Below are positions 1-9,801 of a DNA stretch of 64,000 bases, piece after piece. Below the pieces are notes generated by a model. The model was not told where the DNA came from and did no database searches. It worked only from the letters and a program-made list of their open reading frames with translations. The stretch is from positions 110,401 through 174,400 of the forward strand of contig JAEUVJ010000013.1 of NCBI GenBank assembly GCA_016787085.1, given 5' to 3'. Source of the stretch: Chitinophagaceae bacterium (GTDB lineage Bacteria; Bacteroidota; Bacteroidia; Chitinophagales; Chitinophagaceae). Position numbers and translations under genes: made by a program. The first letter of the stretch is position 1. Every line of letters begins with the position of its first letter.

Positions 1-338
1 TAAGTGCCTTCTTTGGTAAAGTTTACCGCAGACAGATCGGTGATGGTTCCTTTGTATGTAAAAGAAGGGAACTTATCTGAATTCATCCAGTTTCCACCAT
101 TGAAATGATCCTGGATCATAGGATTGGTGAAAGCAAAATTCTTAACTGACGCTTCAAAAGCGATAGCACCTGTTTCTGTATTCAAAGCGGCGATTACTGT
201 TTTATTCTCTGCCTTGGGCAAGTCGTCAATCTTGGTACTGGCATCAAACTTAACGATAGCTGATGTGGTAGTTTTCTTTTGTGCAAACAAAGCGCCTGTG
301 ATAGCAATAAAGGATAAGATAAGAATTGTCTTTTTCAT
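1..338 (-). CDS. YceI-family periplasmic/secreted protein, partial
   Basis: The reading frame starts at the ATG whose complement is at 336-338 and runs off the left edge, so only about 112 N-terminal residues are present. It begins with a short lysine-led hydrophobic signal peptide ending ALFAQ. The body has the YceI pattern: a growth-inhibitor-like start (SAIVKFDAS), then NTETGAIAFEASVKNF and a segment with MIQDHFNGGNWMNSDKFP followed by FTYKG, which fits the beta-barrel lipid-binding lipocalin-like fold of YceI. In Bacteroidota these are exported proteins of largely unknown ligand. It lies just upstream of the OB-fold gene on the same strand. Family call from the visible motif order; function beyond that is not known. 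Confidence 0.8.
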   Translation of the reverse strand, partial: MKKTILILSFIAITGALFAQKKTTTSAIVKFDASTKIDDLPKAENKTVIAALNTETGAIAFEASVKNFAFTNPMIQDHFNGGNWMNSDKFPSFTYKGTITDLSAVNFTKEGT

Positions 339-371
339 TTGTTTTAAATTTTTGGTTTGGTGATAGTTAAT

Positions 372-839
372 TTATTTATTTAATGCTGCTCTTTTGAAAT
401 CAATTTTTGTAACCTCCAGTATGTCACTGTACGTTCCGCCGCTGCATGAACCTTTAATGGAAACTGTATCCCCGGTCTTGAGGCTTTTCCCTTCTGCAAG
501 ATGGGTGTCCTGAAAAGCGAAAATGATGTACGAACCGGTTGTTGTGTCCACAAATTTTACATTTACCGTTGAAGTATCCGGCGCTTCCAGTGCTGATACC
601 CGTCCATTGACTGTGATGATCTTCTCCCTGTATTTCATATTCGCTGCGCTATCATCCTGCTGAAACTCACGAATGAAATCCAGAGCATTGACTGTGTAAG
701 CTGCTTTCCTGTCTTTTGTATCTGAAAATTTCTCTGTGGCCACGTACCAGTAAATACCGGCAACTGCTACAGCAAGTATTAATACCGAAACCAGTATTCG
801 TTTCCGCCAGGGGTTTCTTTTTATAGTTTGCTGTGACAT
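372..839 (-). CDS. Membrane-anchored OB-fold (tRNA_anti-like) protein
   Basis: The protein has 155 residues counted from the ATG at 839; a longer frame would need a TTG at 857. It has a basic N-terminus, one membrane segment (about residues 15-35), a spacer, and then a beta-rich domain with VNGRVSALE, a run on solvent/ligand-type strands, LKTGDTVSIKGSCSGG and DILEVTKIDFKRA. That pattern matches the OB-fold tRNA_anti-like family found as periplasmic or lipoprotein domains in Bacteroidota. It precedes the YceI gene on the same strand with about 33 bp between them, so the two may be co-transcribed. Its ligand is unknown. Confidence 0.65.
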   Translation of the reverse strand: MSQQTIKRNPWRKRILVSVLILAVAVAGIYWYVATEKFSDTKDRKAAYTVNALDFIREFQQDDSAANMKYREKIITVNGRVSALEAPDTSTVNVKFVDTTTGSYIIFAFQDTHLAEGKSLKTGDTVSIKGSCSGGTYSDILEVTKIDFKRAALNK

Positions 840-953
840 GTGTGGTTTGTCTAACAAGATTTCAATAAATAAGTTCTAAGGCAATACAAATATACAATGT
901 TTAAACATTGAAAGTATACTTTCACCTGTTAAATAAAGGTTACACATAAAAAA

Positions 954-977
954 CCGTCCCGACTTTAGTCGGGACGG
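954..977 (-). terminator. Rho-independent terminator of recA
   Basis: A perfect 10-bp inverted repeat (ccgtcccgac / gtcgggacgg) with a 4-base loop is followed on the minus strand by a T-run (complement of 948-953). It lies about 38 bp past the recA stop codon. Confidence 0.9.
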
Positions 978-1015
978 CAACTTACTAACCTATTGTTTTA
1001 CAATATTCAAACAGC

Positions 1016-2053
1016 TTATGCTGTCTGTATTTCTTTTATTTTCTCCCTGATCTTTGTTTCAATTTCCCTGGCTAGTTCAGGGTTATCCAACAGTAGTTGT
1101 TTTACAGCATCCCGACCCTGGCCTAGTTTATCACTATTATAGCTGAACCAGCTTCCACTCTTTTGAACAATGCCCAGTTCTACCCCCATGTCAATGATCT
1201 CGCCTGTTTTTGAAATGCCTTCGCCAAATATGATATCAAACTCAGCTGCCCTGAACGGAGGCGCTACCTTGTTCTTGACGACTTTTACTTTCACCCGGTT
1301 GCCTATTGCTTCATCACCATCTTTGATCTGCGTACTGCGACGGATATCCAAACGAACAGAGGCATAGAATTTCAATGCATTACCGCCCGTGGTTGTCTCA
1401 GGATTGCCAAACATGACCCCGATCTTTTCCCTAAGCTGGTTGATGAATATGCAAATCGTATTGGTCTTGGAAATGGTGGCCGTCAGTTTACGCAATGCCT
1501 GGCTCATCAGTCTTGCCTGGAGACCCATTTTGCTATCACCCATTTCTCCTTCCAGTTCTCCTTTAGGCACCAATGCCGCTACGGAGTCAATCACCACCAC
1601 ATCCAAAGCGCCGGAGAGGATCAGCCGGTCAGCAATTTCCAGCGCCTGCTCGCCATAATCAGGTTGCGAGATTAAAAGGTTATCTACATCTACCCCTAGT
1701 TTTTGCGCATATGAGCTGTCAAAAGCATGCTCAGCGTCAATAATAGCACACATCCCGCCTTTTTTCTGTGCCTCTGCTATCACATGCGTAGCCAATGTTG
1801 TTTTTCCAGAAGATTCGGGCCCATATATTTCGACCACCCTGCCCCTGGGCAGGCCTCCTATACCCAGCGCCACGTCCAGCCCGATAGAACCCGTGGAAAC
1901 AACTTCCTGTGTCGCTTCTCCTCTCTCATTCATCATCATCACGCTTCCTTTCCCAAAATCTTTTTCAATCTTGTCTATCGTAAGCTTTAATGCTTTCAGC
2001 TTTTCACTGTTATTATTGTTTGACATGTCGGTATTTTTTTCAGTTTTTGCCAT
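1016..2053 (-). CDS. recA: Recombinase RecA
   Basis: RecA coats single-stranded DNA, catalyses ATP-dependent strand exchange and triggers LexA self-cleavage. The 345-residue length is normal for the family. Visible signatures are the Walker [10 protein letters not shown], the Walker B region [13 protein letters not shown], the [22 protein letters not shown] segment containing the L2 DNA-binding loop, and the C-terminal [11 protein letters not shown] stretch. The start is placed at the ATG at 2053 because the upstream frame opens only with TTG. It is a single gene with its own strong terminator and a gene-free region of about 125 bp upstream. The call is secure. Confidence 0.98.
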   Translation of the reverse strand: MAKTEKNTDMSNNNNSEKLKALKLTIDKIEKDFGKGSVMMMNERGEATQEVVSTGSIGLDVALGIGGLPRGRVVEIYGPESSGKTTLATHVIAEAQKKGGMCAIIDAEHAFDSSYAQKLGVDVDNLLISQPDYGEQALEIADRLILSGALDVVVIDSVAALVPKGELEGEMGDSKMGLQARLMSQALRKLTATISKTNTICIFINQLREKIGVMFGNPETTTGGNALKFYASVRLDIRRSTQIKDGDEAIGNRVKVKVVKNKVAPPFRAAEFDIIFGEGISKTGEIIDMGVELGIVQKSGSWFSYNSDKLGQGRDAVKQLLLDNPELAREIETKIREKIKEIQTA

Positions 2054-2180
2054 TTCCAAAATTAGGATTTACGTATTGCCGCCCGAATAAATTTATTAAC
2101 CCGTCAAAACTAAATGATTTAGCAATATAGTGCTAATATTTTTTGGAATATTTTTCTGAACGAATAAAACAATGAACCGG

Positions 2181-2870
2181 TCAGCTAAACCAGGCAGCAA
2201 TTACCAGGGAAAGCAAACCGGCGAAAAGCCCGGCATATATTTCCTTTTGGCTATGGTCTGAAACGATCAGCCTGGCGGTACAAACCAAACCAGCAACCAG
2301 GAAAGCAAGTGAAACAAACAGCCCGAAACTGGCAGATTGAGTAAGCCCAAGCATGCTTATAAAAGCCAGCATAACACCGATGGCGATACTGTGCATGCTG
2401 ATCTTCATATAAATATTGGCCATCAGACCCGCCACAGAGGCCAGGAAAATGGCCAGCGAAAGAATAATTACCTCTTTTGGATAATCAGGCAGGTTTTTCC
2501 AGACATACCAGAGCCAGAAATACCAGATGCCACAGGCAATATAAGGGATGATACGGTCTTTTTGTGATCGCAGGAATATGGAGTCAATAAAATTCAGGGC
2601 TTTTAATAAAAGAATCGTTACCAGCGGGAACAATCCATACATACCGGCCGCCTGCAGTAATACAAGTGTTTTTCTTCGGGGGGAAAACCCGGCAAAAACG
2701 GCCGGGTGAACATATAAAAGGAACAATACAATATAAAGCGGAACGAAAATTGGGTGAAAAACATAGGAAATGACCTTTGCTGCCAGCCGGATGACCGGGG
2801 TTTGTGAAAGATCGTTCTCGTTTAGTTCCTTTAATTGGTTAGCGCTGTCAACGATAAGCCGTGTGCTCAT
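2181..2870 (-). CDS. Polytopic membrane protein (PAP2-like), function unknown
   Basis: The protein has 229 residues with about six hydrophobic helices separated by short polar loops. The first helix begins near residue 35 (ISYVFHPIFVPLY) and the last ends at the C-terminus. The helices and loops RSQKDRIIPY and MKISMHSIAIGVMLA resemble the Bacteroidota PA-phosphatase-like membrane proteins, but I do not see a clear complete phosphatase signature (KX6RP, PSGH, SRX5H), so catalytic activity is uncertain. Its start lies 73 bp from a divergent glucosaminidase gene, so the two share a promoter region. Confidence 0.6.
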   Translation of the reverse strand: MSTRLIVDSANQLKELNENDLSQTPVIRLAAKVISYVFHPIFVPLYIVLFLLYVHPAVFAGFSPRRKTLVLLQAAGMYGLFPLVTILLLKALNFIDSIFLRSQKDRIIPYIACGIWYFWLWYVWKNLPDYPKEVIILSLAIFLASVAGLMANIYMKISMHSIAIGVMLAFISMLGLTQSASFGLFVSLAFLVAGLVCTARLIVSDHSQKEIYAGLFAGLLSLVIAAWFS

Positions 2871-2943
2871 TTTCCCTTTAACTTTTCTGCAAAGTAAAGG
2901 ATTATAAAAAAGTAAACTGATTTAGTATATTTAACGCCTGACC

Positions 2944-3474
2944 ATGAAAAGTTCGTCATACATAGCAGGTATCAGAATAGACAAAAAAAGTTTTTATATC
3001 CGGGCAACGGCTTTAAAAACCGTATTACTTTTTTCTCTACTTGTAACAGGACTGGTGACCCTTTCTCAGTCAAAGTATGTGAGCAAATTCCGTCCCATGG
3101 CGGACTCGCTTTCTGCAATTTATGGTGTGCCGGTCTCTGTGATGTTAGGAGTAGCTATCATGGAGTCCGGCTCTGGTACCAGCCGTAACTGCAAACTTCT
3201 GAACAACCATTTTGGTATAGTAGGAAAAAACAACCTGCTTAAAACAAAAGGCATCAGATCCCGTTACAAGCAATACCCCGATGCACTGGCTTCTTATGTT
3301 GATTTTTGTAAACTCATGACGAGAAAGAAATTCTACACCCGGTTAAAGGGTAATATGGATCACCGGTTGTGGGCAGATGCTATCAGTAAAGCGGGCTACT
3401 CCGAGATACCTGAAATATGGAAACAACGGCTACTGTCCATTATTAAGAAAAATAAACTGGCCTCTTTGCAATAG
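2944..3474 (+). CDS. Glucosaminidase-domain peptidoglycan hydrolase
   Basis: The protein has 176 residues with an N-terminal membrane or signal segment (about residues 22-40) followed by a glucosaminidase domain of the FlgJ/LytG-like family. It includes YGVPVSVMLGVAIMESGSG with the catalytic-type Glu, CKLLNNHFGIVGK, and the typical YPDALASYVDFCKLM and GYSEIPEIWKQRL elements. Such enzymes cleave N-acetylglucosaminyl bonds in peptidoglycan outside the inner membrane. The stop codon is 4 bp before the next gene, an SGNH hydrolase, so this looks like the first gene of an envelope-modification operon. Confidence 0.85.
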   Translation: MKSSSYIAGIRIDKKSFYIRATALKTVLLFSLLVTGLVTLSQSKYVSKFRPMADSLSAIYGVPVSVMLGVAIMESGSGTSRNCKLLNNHFGIVGKNNLLKTKGIRSRYKQYPDALASYVDFCKLMTRKKFYTRLKGNMDHRLWADAISKAGYSEIPEIWKQRLLSIIKKNKLASLQ

Positions 3475-3478
3475 ATAT

Positions 3479-4831
3479 ATGAACAGTAATCGCCGGGTGC
3501 TTGCCTTTGTTCTAAGCAGCACCGCCATTTTATTACTTACTTCTTTTCTGACAGAACTATTTCATTATAAAAGCAGCATTCCTTTAAATAACATCAACCT
3601 GATCGCAGATATTCTAAAGAAGGATCCTGCAGTAACTGACGATGACAGCTTGGGAGCCGATCCCCCGGCAATAGAAATAGTTGAAAAAGCCCGTGAGAAT
3701 TTTTTTCTGTACAGGCAGGGCCACATTATCACCGACTTTAATACCGATACAACAGACCCTTCCCTTTCAAGGTTTTTGCAAAAATTGCATGCACTTAAGT
3801 CAGGGAAAAAAGGAAAGGTACGCATAGCTTATTTTGGTGACAGCATGATAGAAGGTGACCTGCTAACGCAAACCCTGCGCAAACTATTACAGCAGGTATT
3901 CGGGGGCAGTGGTGTCGGCTTTGTGCCGGTCACTTCGCAGGTAGCGCAATTCAGGCAAACGGTGACAGATAATTTTTCCGATGGATGGGAAGATGCGAAT
4001 TTCAAATCAGGTAACAGTAAGCATTTGTTCTTTTCAGGGCATCTCTTTCGTACCAGCGGAGCTTCGGTACAAATGATTGATCACACAGTAACCGATACTG
4101 CGGCCATTATCGAAAAAAGCATTCTGTGTGGTCATGTTCCGAGACAAGTAAATATTACTGTAAATGGGGCTTCCTTTACATTAAACCCGGATAAGGCATT
4201 TAACAGGATAACACTACACAACGACAGGAGTAAAGGGATCAAAGTGGCGGTCGCCAACGACCAGTTGCCTGTGTATGGCATTTCGTTTGAAACTACGTCT
4301 GGTATTATAGTTGACAATTTCTCCTTTCGGGGCATTACCGGTATTGAATGGGCGGGGGTTGATTCTTCCTTTTTAGAATCCGTTGAAGAGAATAATCCGT
4401 ATGACCTGATCATCCTTCAGTATGGCGTCAACCTGTTGTTTCGTCCTAATGACAAGAATTTTTCCTGGTATGCCAAAAGCATGTTACCCGTTATCAGGAA
4501 GTTCAGGAATTGTTTCAAAGAAACAGACCTCATCATAGTCAGTACCGCCGACAGGGCATTCCGCTATGGCTCACAGTATAGATCAGCCACAGGTATTGAC
4601 TCCCTGATCAAAGTACAGGCAGCGCTGGCATTTGAAACGAATAGCTGCTTTTATAACCAGTTTGAAACGATGGGGGGTACTAACTCGATCGTTGAATGGG
4701 CCGGTCGTAAGCCGCCGCTGGCCAATAAGGATTATGTCCATCCCAATCATAAAGGCGCTGAAGTGCTGGCCACGTACTTCTTTGAAGCCATGATGAAGGA
4801 TTACGAAAAATATGTGCAGTCACTAAAGTAA
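3479..4831 (+). CDS. SGNH/GDSL-type hydrolase, membrane-anchored
   Basis: The protein has 450 residues from the ATG at 3479; a longer open frame exists but overlaps the upstream gene. An N-terminal hydrophobic helix (about residues 5-22) is followed by an SGNH domain with block I RIAYFGDSMIEGD, a central ILQYGVNLLF element in the position of the family's Asn/His block, and the C-terminal block V DYVHPNHKGAEVLA carrying the Asp-x-x-His pair. It sits 12 bp before an MBOAT O-acyltransferase, a pairing typical of secreted O-acetyltransferase/esterase sets acting on extracellular polysaccharide or peptidoglycan. The substrate cannot be read from the sequence. Confidence 0.82.
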   Translation: MNSNRRVLAFVLSSTAILLLTSFLTELFHYKSSIPLNNINLIADILKKDPAVTDDDSLGADPPAIEIVEKARENFFLYRQGHIITDFNTDTTDPSLSRFLQKLHALKSGKKGKVRIAYFGDSMIEGDLLTQTLRKLLQQVFGGSGVGFVPVTSQVAQFRQTVTDNFSDGWEDANFKSGNSKHLFFSGHLFRTSGASVQMIDHTVTDTAAIIEKSILCGHVPRQVNITVNGASFTLNPDKAFNRITLHNDRSKGIKVAVANDQLPVYGISFETTSGIIVDNFSFRGITGIEWAGVDSSFLESVEENNPYDLIILQYGVNLLFRPNDKNFSWYAKSMLPVIRKFRNCFKETDLIIVSTADRAFRYGSQYRSATGIDSLIKVQAALAFETNSCFYNQFETMGGTNSIVEWAGRKPPLANKDYVHPNHKGAEVLATYFFEAMMKDYEKYVQSLK

Positions 4832-4843
4832 CCACCGGACCAC

Positions 4844-6484
4844 ATGCCTTCTTTTGATATACATGCATTCTTTAAACAGTTCCTGTATGACCCGGAGAAT
4901 CCCCTGCTGTTCAACAACGGGTTCTTTGTTTTTTTCTTTGCCGTATTCATTGGATTGTATTATTACTTCCGGAACCATTACAGGGCAAGAAGCTATATCT
5001 TCTGCTTTTTCTCTTTATACTTTTTTTACAAAGCCAGTAATGAATTTGTGCTGTTGGTGGTACTGTCCGCCGTTGTTGATTATTACCTGTCCAATACCAT
5101 TTACAAGACTCAGGACAGAGCGACCAAAAAAGGTCTTTTGGTGCTTAGTATCATTTACAATCTGGGTCTCCTGGTTTATTTCAAATACACCAACTTTTTT
5201 ATTACTACCGCCAATGATGCCTTTAATGCGGGCTTTAACCCTTTGAATGTGTTGTTGCCTGTCGGTATCTCTTTCTATACTTTTGAAAACATCAGTTATA
5301 CGGTGGATGTTTACCGGGGGCATTTTGTTCCCGTAAAGAAGTTCACAGACTATTTATTGTTTCTTTCCTTCTTTCCCAAGCTGGTCATGGGGCCAATTGT
5401 CCGTGCCCATGATTTTATACCGCAGATCAGCCAGCCCTACCAGATCACAGAAACGGATTTTGCCAAAGGCTTTTACCTGATCATATCCGGCTTGTTCAAA
5501 AAACTCATTATTTCTGACTACCTGACACTGAATTATGTCAATTACATCTTTGATGACCCCTCCCGTTATACCGGCCTGGAAAACCTGTTTGCTGTATATG
5601 GATATGCTATTGTGATCTATTGCGACTTCAGTGGTTACAGCGATGTGGCCATCGGTATTGCCCGCTGGCTGGGCTTTCATATTCCCACCAACTTTTTATC
5701 TCCTTATCAAAGCCACACTATCACCGATTTCTGGCGGCGATGGCATATTTCCCTTTCGTCATGGCTGAAAGATTACTTGTACATACCCCTCGGCGGAAAC
5801 CGAAAAGCCACTTTTGGTACGTATTTCTTTACAGCCCTGATCTTTGCCTCATCATTACTGGTCACCACCCATGCGCTGAGCTTGTCCATAACAACCGGAT
5901 TGGTGATCAGTTTTTCCATTTTATTGCTGTTCATCCTGCCTTCGATAATACAGAAAAACCTGAGTGGCGTTTCCACTAACCTCAACCTGATGACAACGAT
6001 GTTCCTGGGAGGATTCTGGCATGGCGCCAGCTGGAATTTTATTGTATGGGGTGGCCTGCATGGCATAGCACTGGCCGTTCACAAAATATGGATGATGCTG
6101 ACAGGTAAAGCATTCAAGAGGTTTAATGATCGCCGGTGGTATAAAGCCATTATGATCTTTATCACGTTTCATTTTGTTTGCTATTGCTGGATTTTCTTTA
6201 AAGCTGCAGATTTTACGACGGCCAATAATATGATCCACCAGATCACCCACGACTTTAGTCTTACTGTATGGGATGGTTTTTATAGCAACTACAAATATGT
6301 GTTGTGGATGATGTTGCTGGCAGCGGTGCTTCATGCCATTCCTGATAATTATGCCGATAAGATCATCGAACGGTTCCCTAAAATACCCATGGTGGCCTAT
6401 CTCGTTATTTTCTTTGCCTTTGTGCTGCTGTATGGGGCATTCAAATCAGCGGAGCCGGTTATGCCGATCTATTTACAGTTTTAG
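4844..6484 (+). CDS. MBOAT-family O-acyltransferase (AlgI/PatA-like)
   Basis: The protein has 546 residues with about 11-12 hydrophobic segments. It carries the AlgI-type signature: FWRRWHISLSSWLKDYLYIP with the conserved Trp/His, PLGGN, and the catalytic-His region GGFWHGASWNFIVWGGLHG. These proteins move acyl groups (usually acetyl) from the cytoplasm to a polymer or sugar outside the membrane. The order glucosaminidase, SGNH hydrolase, MBOAT, with small gaps and one direction, suggests one operon for envelope O-acetylation. Start and length fit the family. Confidence 0.92.
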   Translation: MPSFDIHAFFKQFLYDPENPLLFNNGFFVFFFAVFIGLYYYFRNHYRARSYIFCFFSLYFFYKASNEFVLLVVLSAVVDYYLSNTIYKTQDRATKKGLLVLSIIYNLGLLVYFKYTNFFITTANDAFNAGFNPLNVLLPVGISFYTFENISYTVDVYRGHFVPVKKFTDYLLFLSFFPKLVMGPIVRAHDFIPQISQPYQITETDFAKGFYLIISGLFKKLIISDYLTLNYVNYIFDDPSRYTGLENLFAVYGYAIVIYCDFSGYSDVAIGIARWLGFHIPTNFLSPYQSHTITDFWRRWHISLSSWLKDYLYIPLGGNRKATFGTYFFTALIFASSLLVTTHALSLSITTGLVISFSILLLFILPSIIQKNLSGVSTNLNLMTTMFLGGFWHGASWNFIVWGGLHGIALAVHKIWMMLTGKAFKRFNDRRWYKAIMIFITFHFVCYCWIFFKAADFTTANNMIHQITHDFSLTVWDGFYSNYKYVLWMMLLAAVLHAIPDNYADKIIERFPKIPMVAYLVIFFAFVLLYGAFKSAEPVMPIYLQF

Positions 6485-6555
6485 GCTAAAAGCCTGAAAG
6501 AGAAAAAGAGTTCTACCGGCAATTCTCTAATTTTGCCGGGTATTAAAAGTTTTTT

Positions 6556-6906
6556 ATGCAACTAACGGCTAAACTGATACAGCTTCTTCCTTTGCAAACC
6601 GGTACAGGAAAGAATGGCCAATGGAAAAAACAGGATATCATTGTAGAGACGGATGGCCAGTATCCGAAAAAAGTTTGTGTCTCCATCTGGGGTGATAAGA
6701 TCAATGAAAGTGTATTAAAGATCGGCAGCTCTTTGAAAATTGATTTTGATGTAGAGAGCCGGGAGTATAATGGACGCTGGTACACTGATGTGAAAGCCTG
6801 GAAGATCGAAGCGGCGGGTGCTGCCCCTTCCGAAGCCCCTGCCGGAAAGGAAGATGACTTTAACAATACTTCTTTTACCAGCAGTGATGATGATCTGCCA
6901 TTCTGA
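6556..6906 (+). CDS. DUF3127 domain protein
   Basis: The protein has 116 residues and matches the DUF3127 family common in Bacteroidota: an OB-like core with GTGKNGQWKKQDIIVET, YPKKVCVSIWGDKI, and the family ending in VESREYNGRWYTDVKAWKIE. It finishes in an acidic tail (SSDDDLPF) that resembles the partner-binding tail of single-stranded DNA-binding proteins. The tail likeness is my observation and does not prove ssDNA binding. It lies 71 bp after the MBOAT gene and ends 2 bp from the convergent SGNH gene. Confidence 0.85.
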   Translation: MQLTAKLIQLLPLQTGTGKNGQWKKQDIIVETDGQYPKKVCVSIWGDKINESVLKIGSSLKIDFDVESREYNGRWYTDVKAWKIEAAGAAPSEAPAGKEDDFNNTSFTSSDDDLPF

Positions 6907-6908
6907 TC

Positions 6909-8135
6909 TTAGTCGGTACTGATAAAACTATTATACCCCTTTGCCAGCGCATTGAACAAAAGAAGACCCTGCACGCGGTAACCTTCTGCGGTAAAATGTA
7001 TCCTGTCCCTGTTCATCAATCCCCTTCTTGACCAGTTGTAGGCCGATCCATGCCCGTTGGTAATGCGATAAAGGTCCCAGAAAGGAACGTTATTTTGTTC
7101 GCAATAAGCAGCAAGTATATGATTGACCTGTTTCATGGCCAGGTTAAGTCTTCTTCGTTTATAAGAATCGGCTGCTGAAGCGATCAGGATACTGGCGCCG
7201 GGAGATACAGCTTTCAGTTTTTCAATGAATGAAGCTATTTCCTGCCGGAAAATGTTTTCACTAACAGATAGCGCCTGTGCTTCATTGGTTCCGAGTGAGA
7301 TAATGAACAGATCAGCATTCAGCGCAGTCAGTTGTTTCCAGAAAAGCGCCGCTTTGTTATAATGATCGTACCGGGCGCCATTAACACCTATCGTGTGATA
7401 TAGAATACCCGGACCGGAATTCTCCAGTGATACACCATAAAGCTCTTTTGCATTACCAGAAGGAAGAGAGGTCATTGAGAAACTGCTGGCTGAGCTATCC
7501 AGGACAACCTCTTTGTATAGTGACGGAGTAGAATCATTCTGTACAGCAAATGGTGTAACCATATTCTCTGTTCGGAACATCCATGAATTGGAATGATTGC
7601 TATCTAAGAAAAATCGTAACCGGCTAAATGCCTGGCTACCCAGGGCGTCGGGTCTTAGCGAAAGACTGACCGAAGCGCCATCGGTATTTGTTTTTATTCC
7701 GTACCCCGAAATGCCATAGCTGATGGGTATCTCCGGGTGGGCTACCCGGTTGAACTGCCATCTTGTATTAGATGAACTACTGATATCGGGAGGGGCATTG
7801 GATTGTGCCAGTTGATAAGGAAATACCAGCCCTCTCCCCGCATTGCCAAAATACTGCTGTAACCCTTCTCTTACCACGCCCGATAAAAAATCAGCTTGTA
7901 TATGAGAATCGCCGATATGCACTATCGAAACAACATCGCCGGCATTTTTTTTAAGCAGGTGTAGCTTATAATAAAAAGAATCCAGCCCGGATGAATACTG
8001 AACAGTATTGAATACCGGGTGAATAAAGGAGTATGACCGGGCGAGGTTATTATCTGTAATAGGAATGGTCTGCGCGGATAATACAGGGAACAATAAAAAA
8101 AATAGACCGGCAGTATGAAAAAATTTTTGGATCAT
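6909..8135 (-). CDS. Secreted SGNH/GDSL hydrolase
   Basis: The protein has 408 residues with a signal peptide (about residues 5-22, ending VLSAQ). The SGNH domain has block I VSIVHIGDSHIQADF, an FIISLGTNEAQ segment that provides the G/N elements, and the C-terminal catalytic RDRIHFTAEGY with the Asp-x-x-His dyad. It is a second SGNH protein of the same architecture as the gene at 3479, encoded convergently. Such proteins often act with MBOAT acyltransferases; the link here is positional only. Confidence 0.82.
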   Translation of the reverse strand: MIQKFFHTAGLFFLLFPVLSAQTIPITDNNLARSYSFIHPVFNTVQYSSGLDSFYYKLHLLKKNAGDVVSIVHIGDSHIQADFLSGVVREGLQQYFGNAGRGLVFPYQLAQSNAPPDISSSSNTRWQFNRVAHPEIPISYGISGYGIKTNTDGASVSLSLRPDALGSQAFSRLRFFLDSNHSNSWMFRTENMVTPFAVQNDSTPSLYKEVVLDSSASSFSMTSLPSGNAKELYGVSLENSGPGILYHTIGVNGARYDHYNKAALFWKQLTALNADLFIISLGTNEAQALSVSENIFRQEIASFIEKLKAVSPGASILIASAADSYKRRRLNLAMKQVNHILAAYCEQNNVPFWDLYRITNGHGSAYNWSRRGLMNRDRIHFTAEGYRVQGLLLFNALAKGYNSFISTD

Positions 8136-8197
8136 TCAAACCTTTAAACAGGTGAGCGGTAAAGCCTCTTTGTTTCCTTTTCTCTTTCTCTCTTAGT

Positions 8198-9688
8198 TTA
8201 TAATTCCTTCCTCAATCTTGCTACAGGGATATTCAACTGCTCCCGGTATTTGGCGACAGTACGGCGGGCAATATTATACCCTTTTTCCTGAAGCAGCTCC
8301 GTTAGTCTTTCATCACTTAACGGCCTTTTTTTGCTTTCCCCTTCTATCAGGTCGCTCAATATTTTTTTCACCTCTCTTGTGGAAACCTCTTCCCCGCTTT
8401 CTGTACTCAGCGACTCGCTGAAGAAGAATTTCAAACGATAGGTGCCAAATTCTGTCTGTACAAACTTACTGTTGGCCACCCGGCTGACGGTGGATATATC
8501 AAGGTTTGTTTTCTCCGCAATATCTTTCAGGATCATTGGCCGCAGGGTGGTTTCGTCGCCGGTCAGGAAAAACTCATGCTGGTGTTCCATAATGGCCTCC
8601 ATCGTGCTGAGCAAGGTATGCTGTCTTTGTTTGATGGCATCAATGAACCATTTGGCCGCATCAATCTTCTGTTTGATGAAAAGAACGGCTTCTTTCTGGC
8701 GTTTATCTTTTTTGGCGCCCCGATCATATTCCTTCATCATATCCCGGTAGCCTTCGCTGATACGCAGTTCAGGTGCGTTACGTGAATTCAATGTCAGTTC
8801 CAGCTTACCATTATTGTTCATGATGAAAAAATCGGGCACCACATAACTTTCAGCTTTGTTGACTCCACCTACGTTTCCGCCGGGTTTCGGATTAAGCCGG
8901 ATGATATGCTGCATCACTTCCTTCAACTGGTCCTCATCAATCCCTAATCCTCGCTGGATCTTTTCATAATGTTTCTTGGTAAACTCATCAAAGTATTTGC
9001 GGATCGCCAGTATAGCAGTATCCACGTTCTTGCCTTCATTCTTTTGCCGGTGAAGTTGCAGCAGCAGGCATTCCTGCAGGTCCCTGGCCGCCACACCCGG
9101 AGGATCAAATTGCTGTATCTGATGAATGACGGCCTCCACCTCATCTTCCGTCGCCATGATATTCTGACGAAAAGCCAGGTCGTCCACAATGGCGGAGGTT
9201 TCCCGTCGAAGGTACCCGTCCTCATCTATGCTGCCTACTATCTGTTCAGCTATTCTCTTTTGCGTGTCATCCAGCTTTAAAAGCCCCAACTGATCCTGAA
9301 GGGTTTCGTAAAAACTGGTCTCTGTTTTAAAGGGCAACTGTTTTTTATCGTCATCTTCCGGGTAATTATCATCCCGTAGTTTATAGTCAGCTACATCATC
9401 ATCCCCCTCGCTTACATATTCGCTCACATCAACATCCTGGTAATCGTCTTCACTACCATCCTTTTCTTCGTATTCCGATTCGCCATTCTCGTTGAATTCA
9501 TCCTTCATATCGTCCAGCCCGTCCTCATGTTTTTCTTCATCCAGTTCCAACGCCGGGTTTTCTTCCAGTTCCTCCTTGATCCGCTCTTCCAGGTTTGCCG
9601 TAGGCACCTGTAGCAGCTTCATCAGCTGGATCTGCTGAGGCGACAGTTTTTGTAGTAACTTCTGCTGTAATGATTGGCTAAGGGCCAT
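8198..9688 (-). CDS. rpoN: RNA polymerase sigma-54 factor
   Basis: The protein has 496 residues and shows the full sigma-54 layout: a glutamine-rich region I (SLQQKLLQKLSPQQIQLMK), a very acidic region II (about residues 45-115), the core-binding region, and the C-terminal RpoN box ARRTVAKYREQLNIP. It directs polymerase to -24/-12 promoters that need an AAA+ activator. The ATG at 9688 gives the normal N-terminus. It is monocistronic, and a divergent small gene starts 113 bp upstream. Confidence 0.97.
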   Translation of the reverse strand: MALSQSLQQKLLQKLSPQQIQLMKLLQVPTANLEERIKEELEENPALELDEEKHEDGLDDMKDEFNENGESEYEEKDGSEDDYQDVDVSEYVSEGDDDVADYKLRDDNYPEDDDKKQLPFKTETSFYETLQDQLGLLKLDDTQKRIAEQIVGSIDEDGYLRRETSAIVDDLAFRQNIMATEDEVEAVIHQIQQFDPPGVAARDLQECLLLQLHRQKNEGKNVDTAILAIRKYFDEFTKKHYEKIQRGLGIDEDQLKEVMQHIIRLNPKPGGNVGGVNKAESYVVPDFFIMNNNGKLELTLNSRNAPELRISEGYRDMMKEYDRGAKKDKRQKEAVLFIKQKIDAAKWFIDAIKQRQHTLLSTMEAIMEHQHEFFLTGDETTLRPMILKDIAEKTNLDISTVSRVANSKFVQTEFGTYRLKFFFSESLSTESGEEVSTREVKKILSDLIEGESKKRPLSDERLTELLQEKGYNIARRTVAKYREQLNIPVARLRKEL

Positions 9689-9801
9689 ACCGTTAAATGG
9701 TGCTTTGCGGCAGGATTTCTCTCCGAAAGGAGTCCTTTAGACAAAAATCCGGCCATTCATCAAAAATCAGGCCGTAAATTTACAAAACTAAAGCAATTCA
9801 A

